In this document: one piece after another, positions 19,049 to 30,040 of the stretch
Layout: every line of letters begins with the position of its first letter
Position numbering within the stretch: the first letter of the stretch is position 1
Translations under genes and position numbers: made by a program
Origin: Sphingosinicella sp. CPCC 101087
Lineage (GTDB): Bacteria; Pseudomonadota; Alphaproteobacteria; Sphingomonadales; Sphingomonadaceae
Direction of reading: 5' to 3'
DNA: 64,000 nt
Assembly (NCBI RefSeq): GCF_004151485.1
Contig: NZ_SBFF01000001.1
Span: 597,633 to 661,632, forward strand
Notes under the pieces: model-generated
What the model saw: only the letters and a program-made list of their open reading frames with translations
Told to the model about the DNA's origin: nothing
Databases searched by the model: none

Positions 19049-20239
19049 TTACTTCGTGATCTCGGCGACAACCCCTGCGCCAACAGTCCGGCCGCCTTCG
19101 CGGATCGCGAAGCGCAGACCCTGGTCCATGGCGATCGGGGCAATCAGCTTGACACCCAGATTCACGTTGTCGCCGGGCATGACCATCTCAGTGCCTTCCG
19201 GCAGCTCCACTTCGCCCGTCACGTCGGTCGTGCGGAAGTAGAACTGCGGCCGGTAGTTGGCGAAGAACGGCGTGTGACGGCCGCCTTCGTCCTTCGAGAG
19301 GACATAGACCTCGGCCTTGAAGTCGGTGTGCGGCGTGATCGAGCCCGGCTTCGCCAGGACCTGACCGCGCTCGACCTCTTCACGGCCGACGCCGCGCAGC
19401 AGCGCACCGATATTGTCGCCCGCCTGGCCCTGATCCAGGAGCTTGCGGAACATTTCGACGCCGGTGACGACCGTCTTCTGGGTGTCGCGGATGCCGACGA
19501 TCTCGACTTCCTCGCCAACCTTGACGATGCCGGTCTCGACACGGCCGGTGACGACGGTGCCGCGGCCGGAGATCGAGAAGACGTCTTCGATCGGCATCAG
19601 GAACGGCCGGTCGAGCGGACGCTCCGGCTGCGGAATGTAATCGTCGACGGCCTTCATGAGCTCGAGGATGGCGTCATGGCCGATCTTCGCGTCGCTGTCC
19701 TCGAGCGCGGCGAGCGCCGAACCCTTGACGATCGGGATGTCGTCGCCCGGGAAGTCGTAGGACGAGAGCAGCTCGCGGATCTCCAGCTCGACGAGCTCGA
19801 GCAGCTCCTCGTCGTCGACCTGGTCGACCTTGTTCATGAACACCACCAGCGCCGGAACGCCGACCTGGCGGGCGAGGAGGATATGCTCGCGGGTCTGCGG
19901 CATCGGGCCATCGGCGGCCGACACGACCAGGATCGCACCGTCCATCTGGGCGGCGCCGGTGATCATGTTCTTCACATAGTCGGCGTGGCCCGGACAATCG
20001 ACGTGCGCATAGTGGCGCTGCTCGGTCTCATACTCGACGTGAGCGGTCGAGATGGTGATGCCGCGCTCGCGCTCCTCGGGAGCCTTGTCGATATTGGCAT
20101 AGCTCGTGTAGGTCGCGCCGCCGGTCTCGGCGAGGACCTTGGTAATCGCCGCGGTCAGCGACGTCTTGCCGTGGTCGACGTGACCGATGGTGCCGATGTT
20201 GCAGTGCGGCTTCGTCCGCTCAAACTTAGCTTTCGCCAT
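19049..20239 (-). CDS. tuf: Translation elongation factor Tu
   Basis: A 396-residue EF-Tu that delivers aminoacyl-tRNA to the ribosome. The P-loop GHVDHGKT is at residues 19-26, followed by switch [14 protein letters not shown] and the NKVD guanine-specificity motif; domains 2 and 3 include [14 protein letters not shown]. It lies 46 bp after fusA in normal str order. Many Proteobacteria carry a second copy elsewhere, which this window cannot show. Confidence 0.98.
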   Translation of the reverse strand: MAKAKFERTKPHCNIGTIGHVDHGKTSLTAAITKVLAETGGATYTSYANIDKAPEERERGITISTAHVEYETEQRHYAHVDCPGHADYVKNMITGAAQMDGAILVVSAADGPMPQTREHILLARQVGVPALVVFMNKVDQVDDEELLELVELEIRELLSSYDFPGDDIPIVKGSALAALEDSDAKIGHDAILELMKAVDDYIPQPERPLDRPFLMPIEDVFSISGRGTVVTGRVETGIVKVGEEVEIVGIRDTQKTVVTGVEMFRKLLDQGQAGDNIGALLRGVGREEVERGQVLAKPGSITPHTDFKAEVYVLSKDEGGRHTPFFANYRPQFYFRTTDVTGEVELPEGTEMVMPGDNVNLGVKLIAPIAMDQGLRFAIREGGRTVGAGVVAEITK

Positions 20240-20285
20240 TTCCCTAACCCTCGTCTTTAAAGTTCACTCTCGTTCAGGCAGCCGC

Positions 20286-22361
<2,076 letters not shown>

Positions 22362-22407
22362 GACTATTTCCTATTTTAACCCCGGACGTCGCCGGAGCGA
22401 TTCGTGA

Positions 22408-22878
22408 TTACCAGCGGTAGTGCGAGAAGGCGCGGTTGGCCTCGGCCATGCGGTGCGTGTCCTCGCGCTTCTTGACCGCGTTGCCGCGATTGCTCGAGGC
22501 ATCCAGCAGCTCGCCGGACAGGCGCGCGGCCATCGTCTTCTCCGAGCGCGCGCGGGCGGCCGAGATCAGCCAGCGGATGGCGAGCGCCTGGGCGCGCTCC
22601 GGACGAACCTCCACCGGGACCTGGTAGGTCGCGCCGCCGACTCGGCGAGAGCGGACCTCGATGCCCGGCTTCACATTGTTGAGCGCGTCATGGAACACGC
22701 CGAGCGGATCCTTCTTGGCACGGTTCTCGACGGTGTCGAGTGCGCCGTAGACAATTCCCTCCGCGACGGACTTCTTGCCATCGAGCATGACGCTGTTCAT
22801 GAACTTGGACAGCACGACGTCCCCGAACTTCGGATCGGGCAGGATCTCGCGCTTCTCTGGGCGGCGGCGACGGGACAT
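22408..22878 (-). CDS. rpsG: 30S ribosomal protein S7
   Basis: A 156-residue S7, the primary binding protein of the 3' major domain of 16S rRNA. It begins [20 protein letters not shown] and contains [20 protein letters not shown] and the C-terminal [15 protein letters not shown]. It lies 59 bp after rpsL in the str operon. Confidence 0.98.
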   Translation of the reverse strand: MSRRRRPEKREILPDPKFGDVVLSKFMNSVMLDGKKSVAEGIVYGALDTVENRAKKDPLGVFHDALNNVKPGIEVRSRRVGGATYQVPVEVRPERAQALAIRWLISAARARSEKTMAARLSGELLDASSNRGNAVKKREDTHRMAEANRAFSHYRW

Positions 22879-22937
22879 TCTTCGATTCCTTTCTCTTCAG
22901 CCTGATCCGGAACCGGTCCGGGGCTTACTCGCGCGGG

Positions 22938-23309
22938 TTACTTGGGACGCTTGGCGCCATATTTGGAGCGGCTCTGCCGACGGTCCTTGACGCCCTGGGT
23001 GTCGAGCACGCCGCGAAGGACGTGGTAGCGAACGCCGGGCAGGTCGCGAACGCGCCCGCCACGGATCAGGACGACGCTATGCTCCTGTAGATTGTGGCCT
23101 TCGCCGGGGATGTAGCTGATCACCTCGCGCTGGTTGGTGAGACGCACCTTGGCGACCTTGCGAAGCGCCGAATTCGGCTTCTTCGGGGTGGTGGTGTACA
23201 CGCGCGTGCAGACGCCCCGCTTCTGGGGATTCTGCTCCATCGCGGGAACCTTGGATTTCGCCTTCTGGGGCGCCCGACCCTTGCGGATCAGCTGGTTGAT
23301 CGTCGGCAT
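22938..23309 (-). CDS. rpsL: 30S ribosomal protein S12
   Basis: A 123-residue S12 of the decoding centre. It begins [12 protein letters not shown] and contains [19 protein letters not shown] and the [20 protein letters not shown] loop; the lysines mutated in streptomycin resistance (in PKKPNS and near GVRYH) look wild-type. ATG at 23309 matches the family; seven extra in-frame codons upstream are not conserved. First gene of the str operon. Confidence 0.98.
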   Translation of the reverse strand: MPTINQLIRKGRAPQKAKSKVPAMEQNPQKRGVCTRVYTTTPKKPNSALRKVAKVRLTNQREVISYIPGEGHNLQEHSVVLIRGGRVRDLPGVRYHVLRGVLDTQGVKDRRQSRSKYGAKRPK

Positions 23310-23356
23310 GAAGCCCTTCACTTCCTTCAAGTTACTCTACTGCGACGCCAGAATGC

Positions 23357-23397
23357 GCAAAGGACCCGGCGGCCTTATCGGCCCCCCAGGCCTTTGC
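23357..23397 (-). other. Hairpin in the rpsL leader
   Basis: The arms GCAAAGG and CCTTTGC (7 bp) enclose a GC-rich inner part with a second partial stem (GGCC...GGCC). It lies in the roughly 165-nt leader between the inferred str promoter and rpsL. No U-tract follows, so it is more likely a leader structure or attenuator element than a terminator. Confidence 0.4.
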
Positions 23398-23482
23398 ATA
23401 CGCGCAGCAGTGTTCAGCTCATTTGCGCCCGTCACGGGACAGCGTCTGGCTTGCGAGCCACCACCAGCCCCGGGCGCCGCGG

Positions 23483-23511
23483 CCTATAACCGCCGAGCCT
23501 ATGTGGGTCAA
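23483..23511 (-). promoter_or_regulatory. Sigma-70-type promoter of the str operon
   Basis: On the minus strand TTGACC (23506-23511) is followed after exactly 17 bp by TATAGG (23483-23488), close to the vegetative consensus. It would start transcription near 23476 and give a leader of about 165 nt before rpsL. It is the best promoter seen in this 469-bp gap. Confidence 0.65.
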
Positions 23512-23778
23512 CGGGGGAAAGTTGCAAGGGGGCGGGCGAGGCGAATTGGGAGCCACCCAACAGGGCTCACGAATTTTGCCGAGAGCGGCGCCGGCAGGTC
23601 ATGCAGTATCCCTCCCCGACCCTCTGGCTATGGCTTCCCCGGACCCTCGAAACAAGTCTTCCTACCGTTTCGGTTTCGACAACACCGCGTTGACCATCGA
23701 GCGCCTCCCACACCGGATCAACGACCCCAGATCGATCCCGTCGACCCCAGTTTCGGGGCATGAACGGAGATTGAAAGA

Positions 23779-24387
23779 ATGAAGAAGATCGTGATTTCGG
23801 CCTTGCTCGCCGCCACCGCGATGGTGCCCGCCGCCGCTTCGGCGGAGCCGTTCAACGGTCCCTATGTCGGCGCCCAGGCAGGGTGGGTGCAAAACGACGT
23901 GGAAGACGTTATTGGCGGCCCCGCCGGCGCATCGATCGACGACCGCCGGGACGCTTATACCGGCGGCGTCTTTGCGGGATATGACTATCGCGCCAACGAC
24001 CGGGTCGTGATCGGCGCCGAAGCCGGCTTCAACCTGTCCGGTGACGACGAGCTGAGATCGTCCACGGCCAATGGCTTCGTCGAGGTCGATCCGCGCCATT
24101 CGTTCGACCTGACCGCGCGCGCCGGTTATCTCGTAACCCCCCGCACCCTGGTCTATGCGCGAGGCGGGTATGAGAATGTCCGCGCCCGCCTGCGGGTCGA
24201 GGATGGCGCCCAGCCAGCCCTACGCGACAGCGACAATCTGGACGGGTGGCTGGCCGGCGGCGGCGTCGAGCATGCGCTTGCCGAAAATGTCTCGGCCCGG
24301 CTGGAATATCGCTATAGCGACCTCGGCTCCAGCGGCGCCGACTTCAGCCGGCACCAGGTGCTCGCAGGCGTCGCCTACCGCTTCTGA
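23779..24387 (+). CDS. Opacity-type outer membrane beta-barrel protein
   Basis: This 202-residue protein has a signal peptide (1-22, cleavage after ASA) and then alternating aromatic/polar strands such as GPYVGAQAGWVQND and GGVFAGYDYRANDRVVIGAE, ending VLAGVAYRF. The terminal Phe is the outer-membrane assembly signal. Size and pattern fit an eight-stranded Omp25/opacity-like barrel (the OMP_b-brl family). It starts after a GGAGA site and ends just before a strong terminator, so it is a single-gene unit convergent with the helicase gene. Specific function unknown. Confidence 0.85.
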   Translation: MKKIVISALLAATAMVPAAASAEPFNGPYVGAQAGWVQNDVEDVIGGPAGASIDDRRDAYTGGVFAGYDYRANDRVVIGAEAGFNLSGDDELRSSTANGFVEVDPRHSFDLTARAGYLVTPRTLVYARGGYENVRARLRVEDGAQPALRDSDNLDGWLAGGGVEHALAENVSARLEYRYSDLGSSGADFSRHQVLAGVAYRF

Positions 24388-24394
24388 GCATGGG

Positions 24395-24433
24395 CGGTGG
24401 GGAGAGGCCAAAGCCTCTCCCCACCGTTTCTTT
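24395..24433 (+). terminator. Strong intrinsic terminator after the beta-barrel gene
   Basis: A perfect 14-bp inverted repeat (CGGTGGGGAGAGGC / GCCTCTCCCCACCG) with a CAAA loop begins seven bases after the stop codon and is followed by TTTCTTTCG. The stem would also form in transcripts from the convergent helicase gene. Confidence 0.88.
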
Positions 24434-24479
24434 CGACCCACTCCCCTTCCATTCCCATCACGTATGAGCGCGCCGCCGA

Positions 24480-26186
24480 TTATCGCGGCCGAGCGGGCCT
24501 CGCCCGGTAAGGCTTCGCCTTGTGCCGTGCGGGCGGCGGACCCGCGCGCCGGGCCTGCCTGGCCGCCTCGCGCGGCGTGCCCTGCACGGCTTCGATGGCG
24601 ATCGCGCCCTCCCCTTCGCGGTCGGTCTGTGCCGTGCGCTTCACGGCAGTCGCGAAGCGCCCGGCGGCGGCGCGCGGAACCTCGAACAGGGTTTCGTTCG
24701 CGGCGATCCGGATCGCCCCGATCTCGCTGCGCGTGATGTGGCCCCGCCGGCAGAGCAGCGGAAGTAGCCAGCGCGGGTCGGCATTGTGGCGGCGGCCGAC
24801 ATCCATGCGAAACCACACGGTGTCCTCGAAGCCGGGGCGCGGACCGTCCTGCCGGGGCGAAGACCCTGCACCCTGGTCGAGCAACTCCTCGGGCGCCGGC
24901 ATGCGCGCGCGATGGGCCCGCACGAGCGCGGCGGCAATATCCTCGGCGCTCCGCTCGGCAAGAAGCCGCGCCGCGAGCGTGCGGTCCTCATCGTCGACCT
25001 CGACCGGCTCCAGCAAGGTGGCGAGCAGGCGTTCGCGATCGCCGCGGCGAATGTCCTCCGGGGTCGGCGCCTTGATCCATTCCGCCGCGATACGGGCGCC
25101 GCGTAGCATCGACTCGACCCGCTTGCGCCGCGGATAAGGCACGATCAGGATGGCCGTACCCTTCCTTCCGGCGCGGCCGGTCCGGCCGGAGCGATGCTGA
25201 AGCGTCTCGGCGTCGCGCGGCAACTCCACATGGACCACCAGCGACAGGTTCGGCAGATCGAGCCCGCGCGCCGCCACATCGGTGGCGACGCAGACCCTGG
25301 CCCGGCGGTCGCGAAGCGCCTGCATCGCCTGATTCCGCTCGGCCTGGCTATGCTCGCCGGACAAGGCGACGGCCTGGAAACCGCGCTCGATCAGGCTTGC
25401 ATGAAGGTAGCGGACATTGTCCCGGGTCGCGCAGAACAGCATCGCCGTCTCCGCTTCATGGAGGCGAAGCAGGTTCACCACGGCATGCTCTACATCGGCC
25501 GGAGCGACGGCCAGGGCCTGATAGCTGATGTCGCCATGGCCGCGATCCTCGCCGGCCGTCGAAACGCGCAAGGCGTCGCGCTGATACCGCTTGGCGAGCG
25601 CGACGATAGGTTTCGGCACCGTCGCCGAGAACATTAGCGTGCGGCGCGTGTCGGGTGTGGCGTCGAGTATTTCCTCAAGGTCTTCGCGAAAGCCCATGTC
25701 GAGCATCTCGTCGGCCTCATCGAGGACGGCGACTCGCAGTTGGCCGAGGTCGAGCGCCCCCCGCTCCAGATGGTCGCGGAGCCGCCCCGGCGTCCCGACG
25801 ACGATGTGGGCGCCGGAAGCGAGGTTGCGCCTTTCCTTGGACGCATCCATCCCGCCGACGCAGGTGGCGACCCGCGCGCCCGCCTTGGCGTAGAGCCACA
25901 TCAGCTCGCGGCTGACCTGGAGCGCGAGCTCGCGCGTCGGCGCGATCACCAGTGCCGCCGGCGTTCGCGGCGGCGGCAGCCCTCCCTCGGCGCCGGTAAG
26001 CTGCGGCGCCATGGCGAGTCCGAAGGCAACGGTCTTTCCCGAGCCGGTCTGCGCGGAAACGAGGAGGTCCCGCCCCTCTGCCTCCGGCTCGAGCACCGCG
26101 GCCTGAACGGGAGTCGGCTCGGAATAGCCGCGCTCGGCAAGCGCTTCGGCAAGAAATGGCGGGAGGCGTTCGAAGGTCATGGTCAT
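24480..26186 (-). CDS. DEAD-box ATP-dependent RNA helicase with DbpA-type RNA-binding domain
   Basis: A 568-residue helicase. The Q motif region (FERLPPFLAEALAERGYSEP), Walker A AQTGSGKT, DEAD box VLDEADEMLDMGF, SAT motif and C-terminal motif VI HRSGRTGRAGRKG are all present. Residues about 440-525 contain DPRWLLPLLCRRGHITRSEI, the DbpA/CsdA-like RNA-binding domain, and the tail is Arg/Pro/Ala-rich. This architecture suggests ribosome assembly or RNA decay at low temperature, but the exact paralogue cannot be told. A 168-bp gap separates it from the HxlR gene transcribed in the same direction. Confidence 0.95.
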   Translation of the reverse strand: MTMTFERLPPFLAEALAERGYSEPTPVQAAVLEPEAEGRDLLVSAQTGSGKTVAFGLAMAPQLTGAEGGLPPPRTPAALVIAPTRELALQVSRELMWLYAKAGARVATCVGGMDASKERRNLASGAHIVVGTPGRLRDHLERGALDLGQLRVAVLDEADEMLDMGFREDLEEILDATPDTRRTLMFSATVPKPIVALAKRYQRDALRVSTAGEDRGHGDISYQALAVAPADVEHAVVNLLRLHEAETAMLFCATRDNVRYLHASLIERGFQAVALSGEHSQAERNQAMQALRDRRARVCVATDVAARGLDLPNLSLVVHVELPRDAETLQHRSGRTGRAGRKGTAILIVPYPRRKRVESMLRGARIAAEWIKAPTPEDIRRGDRERLLATLLEPVEVDDEDRTLAARLLAERSAEDIAAALVRAHRARMPAPEELLDQGAGSSPRQDGPRPGFEDTVWFRMDVGRRHNADPRWLLPLLCRRGHITRSEIGAIRIAANETLFEVPRAAAGRFATAVKRTAQTDREGEGAIAIEAVQGTPREAARQARRAGPPPARHKAKPYRARPARPR

Positions 26187-26354
26187 GCGCCCGCAGAGCC
26201 GCCCGAGCGGCGGCAGTCAATCCATTGAAGACGGCAATCCGCTCCTTTGTTCCCAAATCTCCTGTTTGGCGGTCCGGGAACGCCCGGGGGTCTTCCGATC
26301 CGGGCCAGCGCACGAGGGATCGATCGGCGCAGCCGCGGTGAGCTGCGCTACAGC

Positions 26355-27086
26355 CTACGGCTCTTGCCGGACCGGCTCGCCCGCGACGGCCCTTGTCGCA
26401 GCATGGCTTCTGGCAAAGGGACTGAGGCCGAGCCACTCCTGCATGGAGGCGGCGAGCGCTGGATCGCCGGTCAGCAGCAGCCGGCGGTCGGCCAGGGCCT
26501 GGCGGACCGTGTCGGCGCCCATCCAGATCGCCGTCATCGTCCTCAGGTCCGTGGCGACATAGAGATCGACGTCGAACCCCGGATCCACCAGGCACAGGTC
26601 GGCGGCGCCGTCGGCGTCGATCAGCAGCCACCAGCAGCGCTCCCCCGGCGCCTGCTCGGCATAGCGGAACTGGATCACGCCACGCTCCCGCCCCATTGCC
26701 TCGACCCGCAGATTTCGGCGCATGTCCCACATAAGCAGCGAGGCATCGAGCCGCTCGAGCGACAGCTCGGATCGGACCCAGCGCTGACCCCAATGGCCGA
26801 AGCCCTCGACGAGCGGGCCGAGATCGAGCCCCGCTTCGGTCAGTCCATATTCGATGAGGCCTGGATCGGTGCGCGACGGCCTCCGGCGAACGATCCCGGC
26901 CGCCTCCAGCGCCTTGAGCCGTTGCGAGAGCAGGGCCGGGGACATTCGCGGCACGCCGCGGCGCAGCTCGTTGAAGCGGGCTGAACCGGCGAGCAGTTCG
27001 CGCAGGATCAGTATCGTCCAGCGCGTGCAGAGTATCTCGGCCGCCATCGCGACGGGACAGAACTGGCTGTAGCTGCGCTCGACCAT
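26355..27086 (-). CDS. HxlR-family winged-helix regulator with SCP2-like C-terminal domain
   Basis: A 243-residue regulator. Residues 5-95 are the HxlR winged helix (FCPVAMAAEILCTRWTILIL, FNELRRGVPRMSPALLSQRL). The remainder (about 115-235) resembles the SCP2/sterol-carrier-like domain attached to some HxlR proteins and may bind a hydrophobic ligand. ATG at 27086 is chosen because it begins the conserved part; 15 codons upstream are not conserved. It is divergent from an acyl-CoA dehydrogenase gene, with repeated TTCAGTT motifs between them, suggesting that it controls that gene. Confidence 0.85.
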   Translation of the reverse strand: MVERSYSQFCPVAMAAEILCTRWTILILRELLAGSARFNELRRGVPRMSPALLSQRLKALEAAGIVRRRPSRTDPGLIEYGLTEAGLDLGPLVEGFGHWGQRWVRSELSLERLDASLLMWDMRRNLRVEAMGRERGVIQFRYAEQAPGERCWWLLIDADGAADLCLVDPGFDVDLYVATDLRTMTAIWMGADTVRQALADRRLLLTGDPALAASMQEWLGLSPFARSHAATRAVAGEPVRQEP

Positions 27087-27134
27087 GGCCGTCCTCCGCC
27101 TGCCCGATTCTACTCCTCGACTCGGCGGCAAGCC

Positions 27135-27173
27135 AGTTCAGTTTCCGTACCAGCGCGATTCAGTTGCTGAACT
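27135..27173. promoter_or_regulatory. Candidate operator between the HxlR regulator and acyl-CoA dehydrogenase genes
   Basis: TTCAGTT occurs twice in direct orientation at 27137-27143 and 27159-27165 (22 bp apart, about two helical turns). The second copy is part of the palindrome TTCAGTTGCTGAA (27159-27171). An outer pair AGTTCAG/CTGAACT spans 27135-27173. The arrangement fits a dimeric winged-helix regulator; binding is inferred. Confidence 0.5.
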
Positions 27174-27266
27174 AGCCGTGCGGCCGAGGCGACCGCATGA
27201 TGGCCAAGGCGGGGCGATCGAGTCGGCGGCGCCTTTGCGTGACCGCCGCAACAGAGGATCGAACAA

Positions 27267-28451
27267 ATGGCAACAAGCAGCAGTCCGGCGATGGCGAGGC
27301 CGGAGGAAAGCCGGAGCAATGGCGCACCCCAAGCGGGCGACTGGCTCGATCGGGCGGGCCGGGTGGCCGCGGCGGCCACCGCCGAAGCGGAGGCGCATGA
27401 CGAGGAGGACAGATTCGTCGCCGAGAATTACCGCCGGCTGAAGACCGAAGGCCTGTTCAAGGCTCTGGTGCCGGCCGAGCTCGGCGGCGGCGGCGCAGGA
27501 TATGCCGAGGTTGCGCGGTGCATCCGGCGGATCGGCGCAGGCTGCGGATCGACCGCTTTGGCCTTCGCCATGCACAGTCACCTCGTTGCGGTGGCGGCTT
27601 GGCGGTGGCGGCACCAGAACGCGCCCACCGAGGGATTGCTGAAGCGGGTCGCCGTCGAGGATCTGGTGCTGGTCTCCAGCGGCGGATCGGATTGGCTACC
27701 GAGCGGCGGCACCGCGATGAAGTCGGACGGGGGCTTCAGGGTCACGGCGCGCAAGCCCTTCTCGAGCGGCTGCCCGGCCGGCGACCTGCTCGTCACCAGC
27801 GCCGTCCACGACGATCCCGAGGCCGGCGCGACCGTACTCCACTTCGCGGTGCCGCTGAACGCGCCGGGCGTGCGGATCGTCGAAACCTGGCGGGCGATGG
27901 GCATGCGCGGCACCGGATCGCACGACATAGTGCTCGAGGACGTTTTCGTGCCCGATGCCGCCATCTCCGGGAGGCGGCCCCAGGGCCGGTGGCATCCCTT
28001 GTTCCACGCGATCAGCATGATCGCTTTTCCCCTGATCTACGCAGCCTATGTCGGCGTTGCGGAAGGTGCGCGGGCGCGTGCGATCGCGATGGCGCGCGGC
28101 CGCCTTGGCGACCCCCATTTGCCCTATCTTGTCGGCGAGATGGAGAATGCGTTCGCGCTCGCCGAAATGGCGCTGGAGCGGATGACGGCGCAGGCCGAGA
28201 GCGCCACCCCCGGCCCCGAGGCGACCGGAATCGCCATGACCTGCCGGGCGCTTACCGAAAGAGGCGCCATCGGAGCGGTGGAGAAGGCGATGGAGGTGGC
28301 GGGCGGCGCGGGCTTCTACCGCGCGCTGGGGATCGAGCGCGCGTATCGCGACGTGCAAGGCGCGCGTTATCATCCGCTCCAGGCGAAGCCGCAGTTTCTC
28401 TATAATGGGCGGCTGGCCCTGGGATGGGATATTGACGGCCCAGCGGCTTGA
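27267..28451 (+). CDS. Acyl-CoA dehydrogenase-family flavoprotein
   Basis: A 394-residue member of the acyl-CoA dehydrogenase fold. It has the helical N-domain (FKALVPAELGGGGAGYAEVA), a middle beta domain (FRVTARKPFSSGCPAGDLL, WRAMGMRGTGSHDIVLEDVF) and a C-terminal four-helix domain ending RDVQGARYHPLQAK. At the place where classical dehydrogenases have the YEGT catalytic glutamate, this protein reads YHPL, which is more like the flavin-dependent monooxygenase or DszC/HpaH-type branch. The substrate is unknown. It is divergent from an HxlR regulator, its probable controller. An internal reading of the same DNA in other frames has no signature. Confidence 0.85.
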   Translation: MATSSSPAMARPEESRSNGAPQAGDWLDRAGRVAAAATAEAEAHDEEDRFVAENYRRLKTEGLFKALVPAELGGGGAGYAEVARCIRRIGAGCGSTALAFAMHSHLVAVAAWRWRHQNAPTEGLLKRVAVEDLVLVSSGGSDWLPSGGTAMKSDGGFRVTARKPFSSGCPAGDLLVTSAVHDDPEAGATVLHFAVPLNAPGVRIVETWRAMGMRGTGSHDIVLEDVFVPDAAISGRRPQGRWHPLFHAISMIAFPLIYAAYVGVAEGARARAIAMARGRLGDPHLPYLVGEMENAFALAEMALERMTAQAESATPGPEATGIAMTCRALTERGAIGAVEKAMEVAGGAGFYRALGIERAYRDVQGARYHPLQAKPQFLYNGRLALGWDIDGPAA

Positions 28452-28480
28452 ATGCGGGCCGCTGCAAGGGGAACACGCAG

Positions 28481-28744
28481 ATGCCCTCCAAATTCAAAGC
28501 CCGCCCCGTGGCATGGAGCGTGACGGTTGCCTTCATGGCAATGATTGGCGGCAGCGGGCCTCTGCTCTTCGCCACCGAAGCAAGGACATCAGGACGCAAT
28601 GTCGCCTCGCCCGGGACGTTTCCCCACGTCATTCTCGCGTCCGCTCGAAGCGGAGCGAGATTCCGTGAAGGCCCGCGGGCGAATCCCGTCGAGCCGGGAA
28701 GTTCGCGAGCCGGCGAATTATCGTCAACGCCATCGAGCTCCTAG
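28481..28744 (+). CDS. Possible small exported protein (uncertain)
   Basis: A possible 87-residue protein beginning MPSKFKARPVAWSVTVAFMA, which looks like a signal peptide or anchor of about 34 residues, followed by a Ser/Arg/Pro-rich stretch without recognisable domain. A weak AGGGG lies upstream. It occupies the 368-bp gap between the acyl-CoA dehydrogenase and the acetyltransferase, where I see no other feature. It could equally be a chance frame. Confidence 0.25.
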   Translation: MPSKFKARPVAWSVTVAFMAMIGGSGPLLFATEARTSGRNVASPGTFPHVILASARSGARFREGPRANPVEPGSSRAGELSSTPSSS

Positions 28745-28819
28745 GCGAGGGTTAGGCGAGCCCCTCGCATCGCCTCGTTGCACGCCGAGCAGAATATCCT
28801 GGCACGGGATCGCCCCGCA

Positions 28820-29353
28820 TCAGCAGCGGCTGCGCCATTGCTCGCGTGTCTGGGCCCATATGTCCACCGGATCGGATTCGAACGGTGGCGGCAACGCCCC
28901 GGGACCGCGATTGGTGGAGCCCAGGCGGCGGGCGACCGCTATCGATCCGGCGTTTGCGGGATCGATGCTGTGGATCACCTCGTCCCAGCCGAGCACGTCG
29001 AATGCCCAGTCGATGGTTCGGGCGGCACCTTCAGTCGCATAGCCCTTGCCCCAGGCCGAGCGGACGAGGCCCCAGCCGACCTCGGTGCCGGGCCAGCCCT
29101 CCGGTTGCCAGGGCCCGAGCCTTCCGACCCACTGGCCGGTGGACTTCTCGACGACCGAGAACATGCCGAATCCTTTCAATGCCCAGGATCCAGCCACCGC
29201 CGCCAGTCCGCGCCAGGCGGTCGAACGGGGAACCGCGCCGCCGATGAAACGCGCGCACTCCTCGTCCGCCATCAGCTCGGCCCAACCGTCGAGATCGGCT
29301 TCCAGTGGCGGACGAAGCAACAGGCGTTCGGTTTCGATTGTCGGTCCGAGCAT
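28820..29353 (-). CDS. GNAT-family N-acetyltransferase (RimJ/RimL type)
   Basis: A 177-residue acetyltransferase using acetyl-CoA. It begins IETERLLLRPPLEADLDGW, typical of the Acetyltransf_3 branch, has the acetyl-CoA loop region VGWGLVRSAWGKGYATEGA around residue 100, and ends with SIAVARRLGSTNRG. The target (protein N-terminus, amine or antibiotic) is unknown. It stands alone, with about 100 bp on each side of non-coding DNA. Confidence 0.88.
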   Translation of the reverse strand: MLGPTIETERLLLRPPLEADLDGWAELMADEECARFIGGAVPRSTAWRGLAAVAGSWALKGFGMFSVVEKSTGQWVGRLGPWQPEGWPGTEVGWGLVRSAWGKGYATEGAARTIDWAFDVLGWDEVIHSIDPANAGSIAVARRLGSTNRGPGALPPPFESDPVDIWAQTREQWRSRC

Positions 29354-29466
29354 GAATTCCTCCGCACGAATCTGCCGTTGCGCGCATGGCTATTCGATCC
29401 GGCCCCACGCAGCCAGCCGCCGGCGTCAACATATGGACGACGTCGAAGGAGAGAAGGGGCGCGGCT

Positions 29467-29952
29467 TCAGATTCCCGGCCTGCAGGATCTTCCCTCATAT
29501 TCATGCCGGTCGAGCGCATATTCGCTTCCGTTCCAGCGCAGGACGGGAAAGCAGAACCCCGGACCGCCAACCTCGATGTCCGGCCAGTTGTCGGAGCCAC
29601 GCGTCTCCAGGAACCGAGGAATTCCCTGGCCGCCGGCGACCCGCTTCCACCGACCGTCGGCCTGCTGGCTTACCAGTGTGTAGCCGAGACCCGTCATGCC
29701 ATAGCAAAAGGTACTCCCTTCGGTGACGACGGCCTCCGCCCGCCCATCGCCGTTGAGGTCGCGGATCGTTTCGATGGATCCGGGCGCATAGCTCGGCGTG
29801 CCGGGATCGCCGCAGGCACTCCACTGTCCTGCCTGGCGCGCAAATCCTGCTGCTTCGAAGATTGCGGCGGCTTCGACACTTCCCGGATCGGGCTCGGCCG
29901 CCAGAGGAGCGGCGATCAGGAGAGTGAGGAGAAACGGGCGCGACGAATGCAT
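29467..29952 (-). CDS. Secreted protein with an FG-GAP/VCBS-like repeat
   Basis: A 161-residue exported protein with a signal peptide (residues 1-20, cleavage near AAPLAA-EP). Residues about 65-80 read IRDLNGDGRAEAVVTEG, the D-x-N-G-D-G calcium-binding pattern of FG-GAP/VCBS repeats, followed by GYTLVSQQADGRWKRV. Start at 29952 is chosen because it begins the signal sequence. The paired cysteines suggest periplasmic location. No function can be assigned. It precedes a retropepsin-like lipoprotein gene by 88 bp on the same strand. Confidence 0.65.
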   Translation of the reverse strand: MHSSRPFLLTLLIAAPLAAEPDPGSVEAAAIFEAAGFARQAGQWSACGDPGTPSYAPGSIETIRDLNGDGRAEAVVTEGSTFCYGMTGLGYTLVSQQADGRWKRVAGGQGIPRFLETRGSDNWPDIEVGGPGFCFPVLRWNGSEYALDRHEYEGRSCRPGI

Positions 29953-30040
29953 GGGCACCTCCCCGCTGGTGCATCCCGCATTTGTACCGCAGCCGGGAAG
30001 CGATGGAAAGCTTGCCGAGCCCGGCCGCACCGGACGGGGG

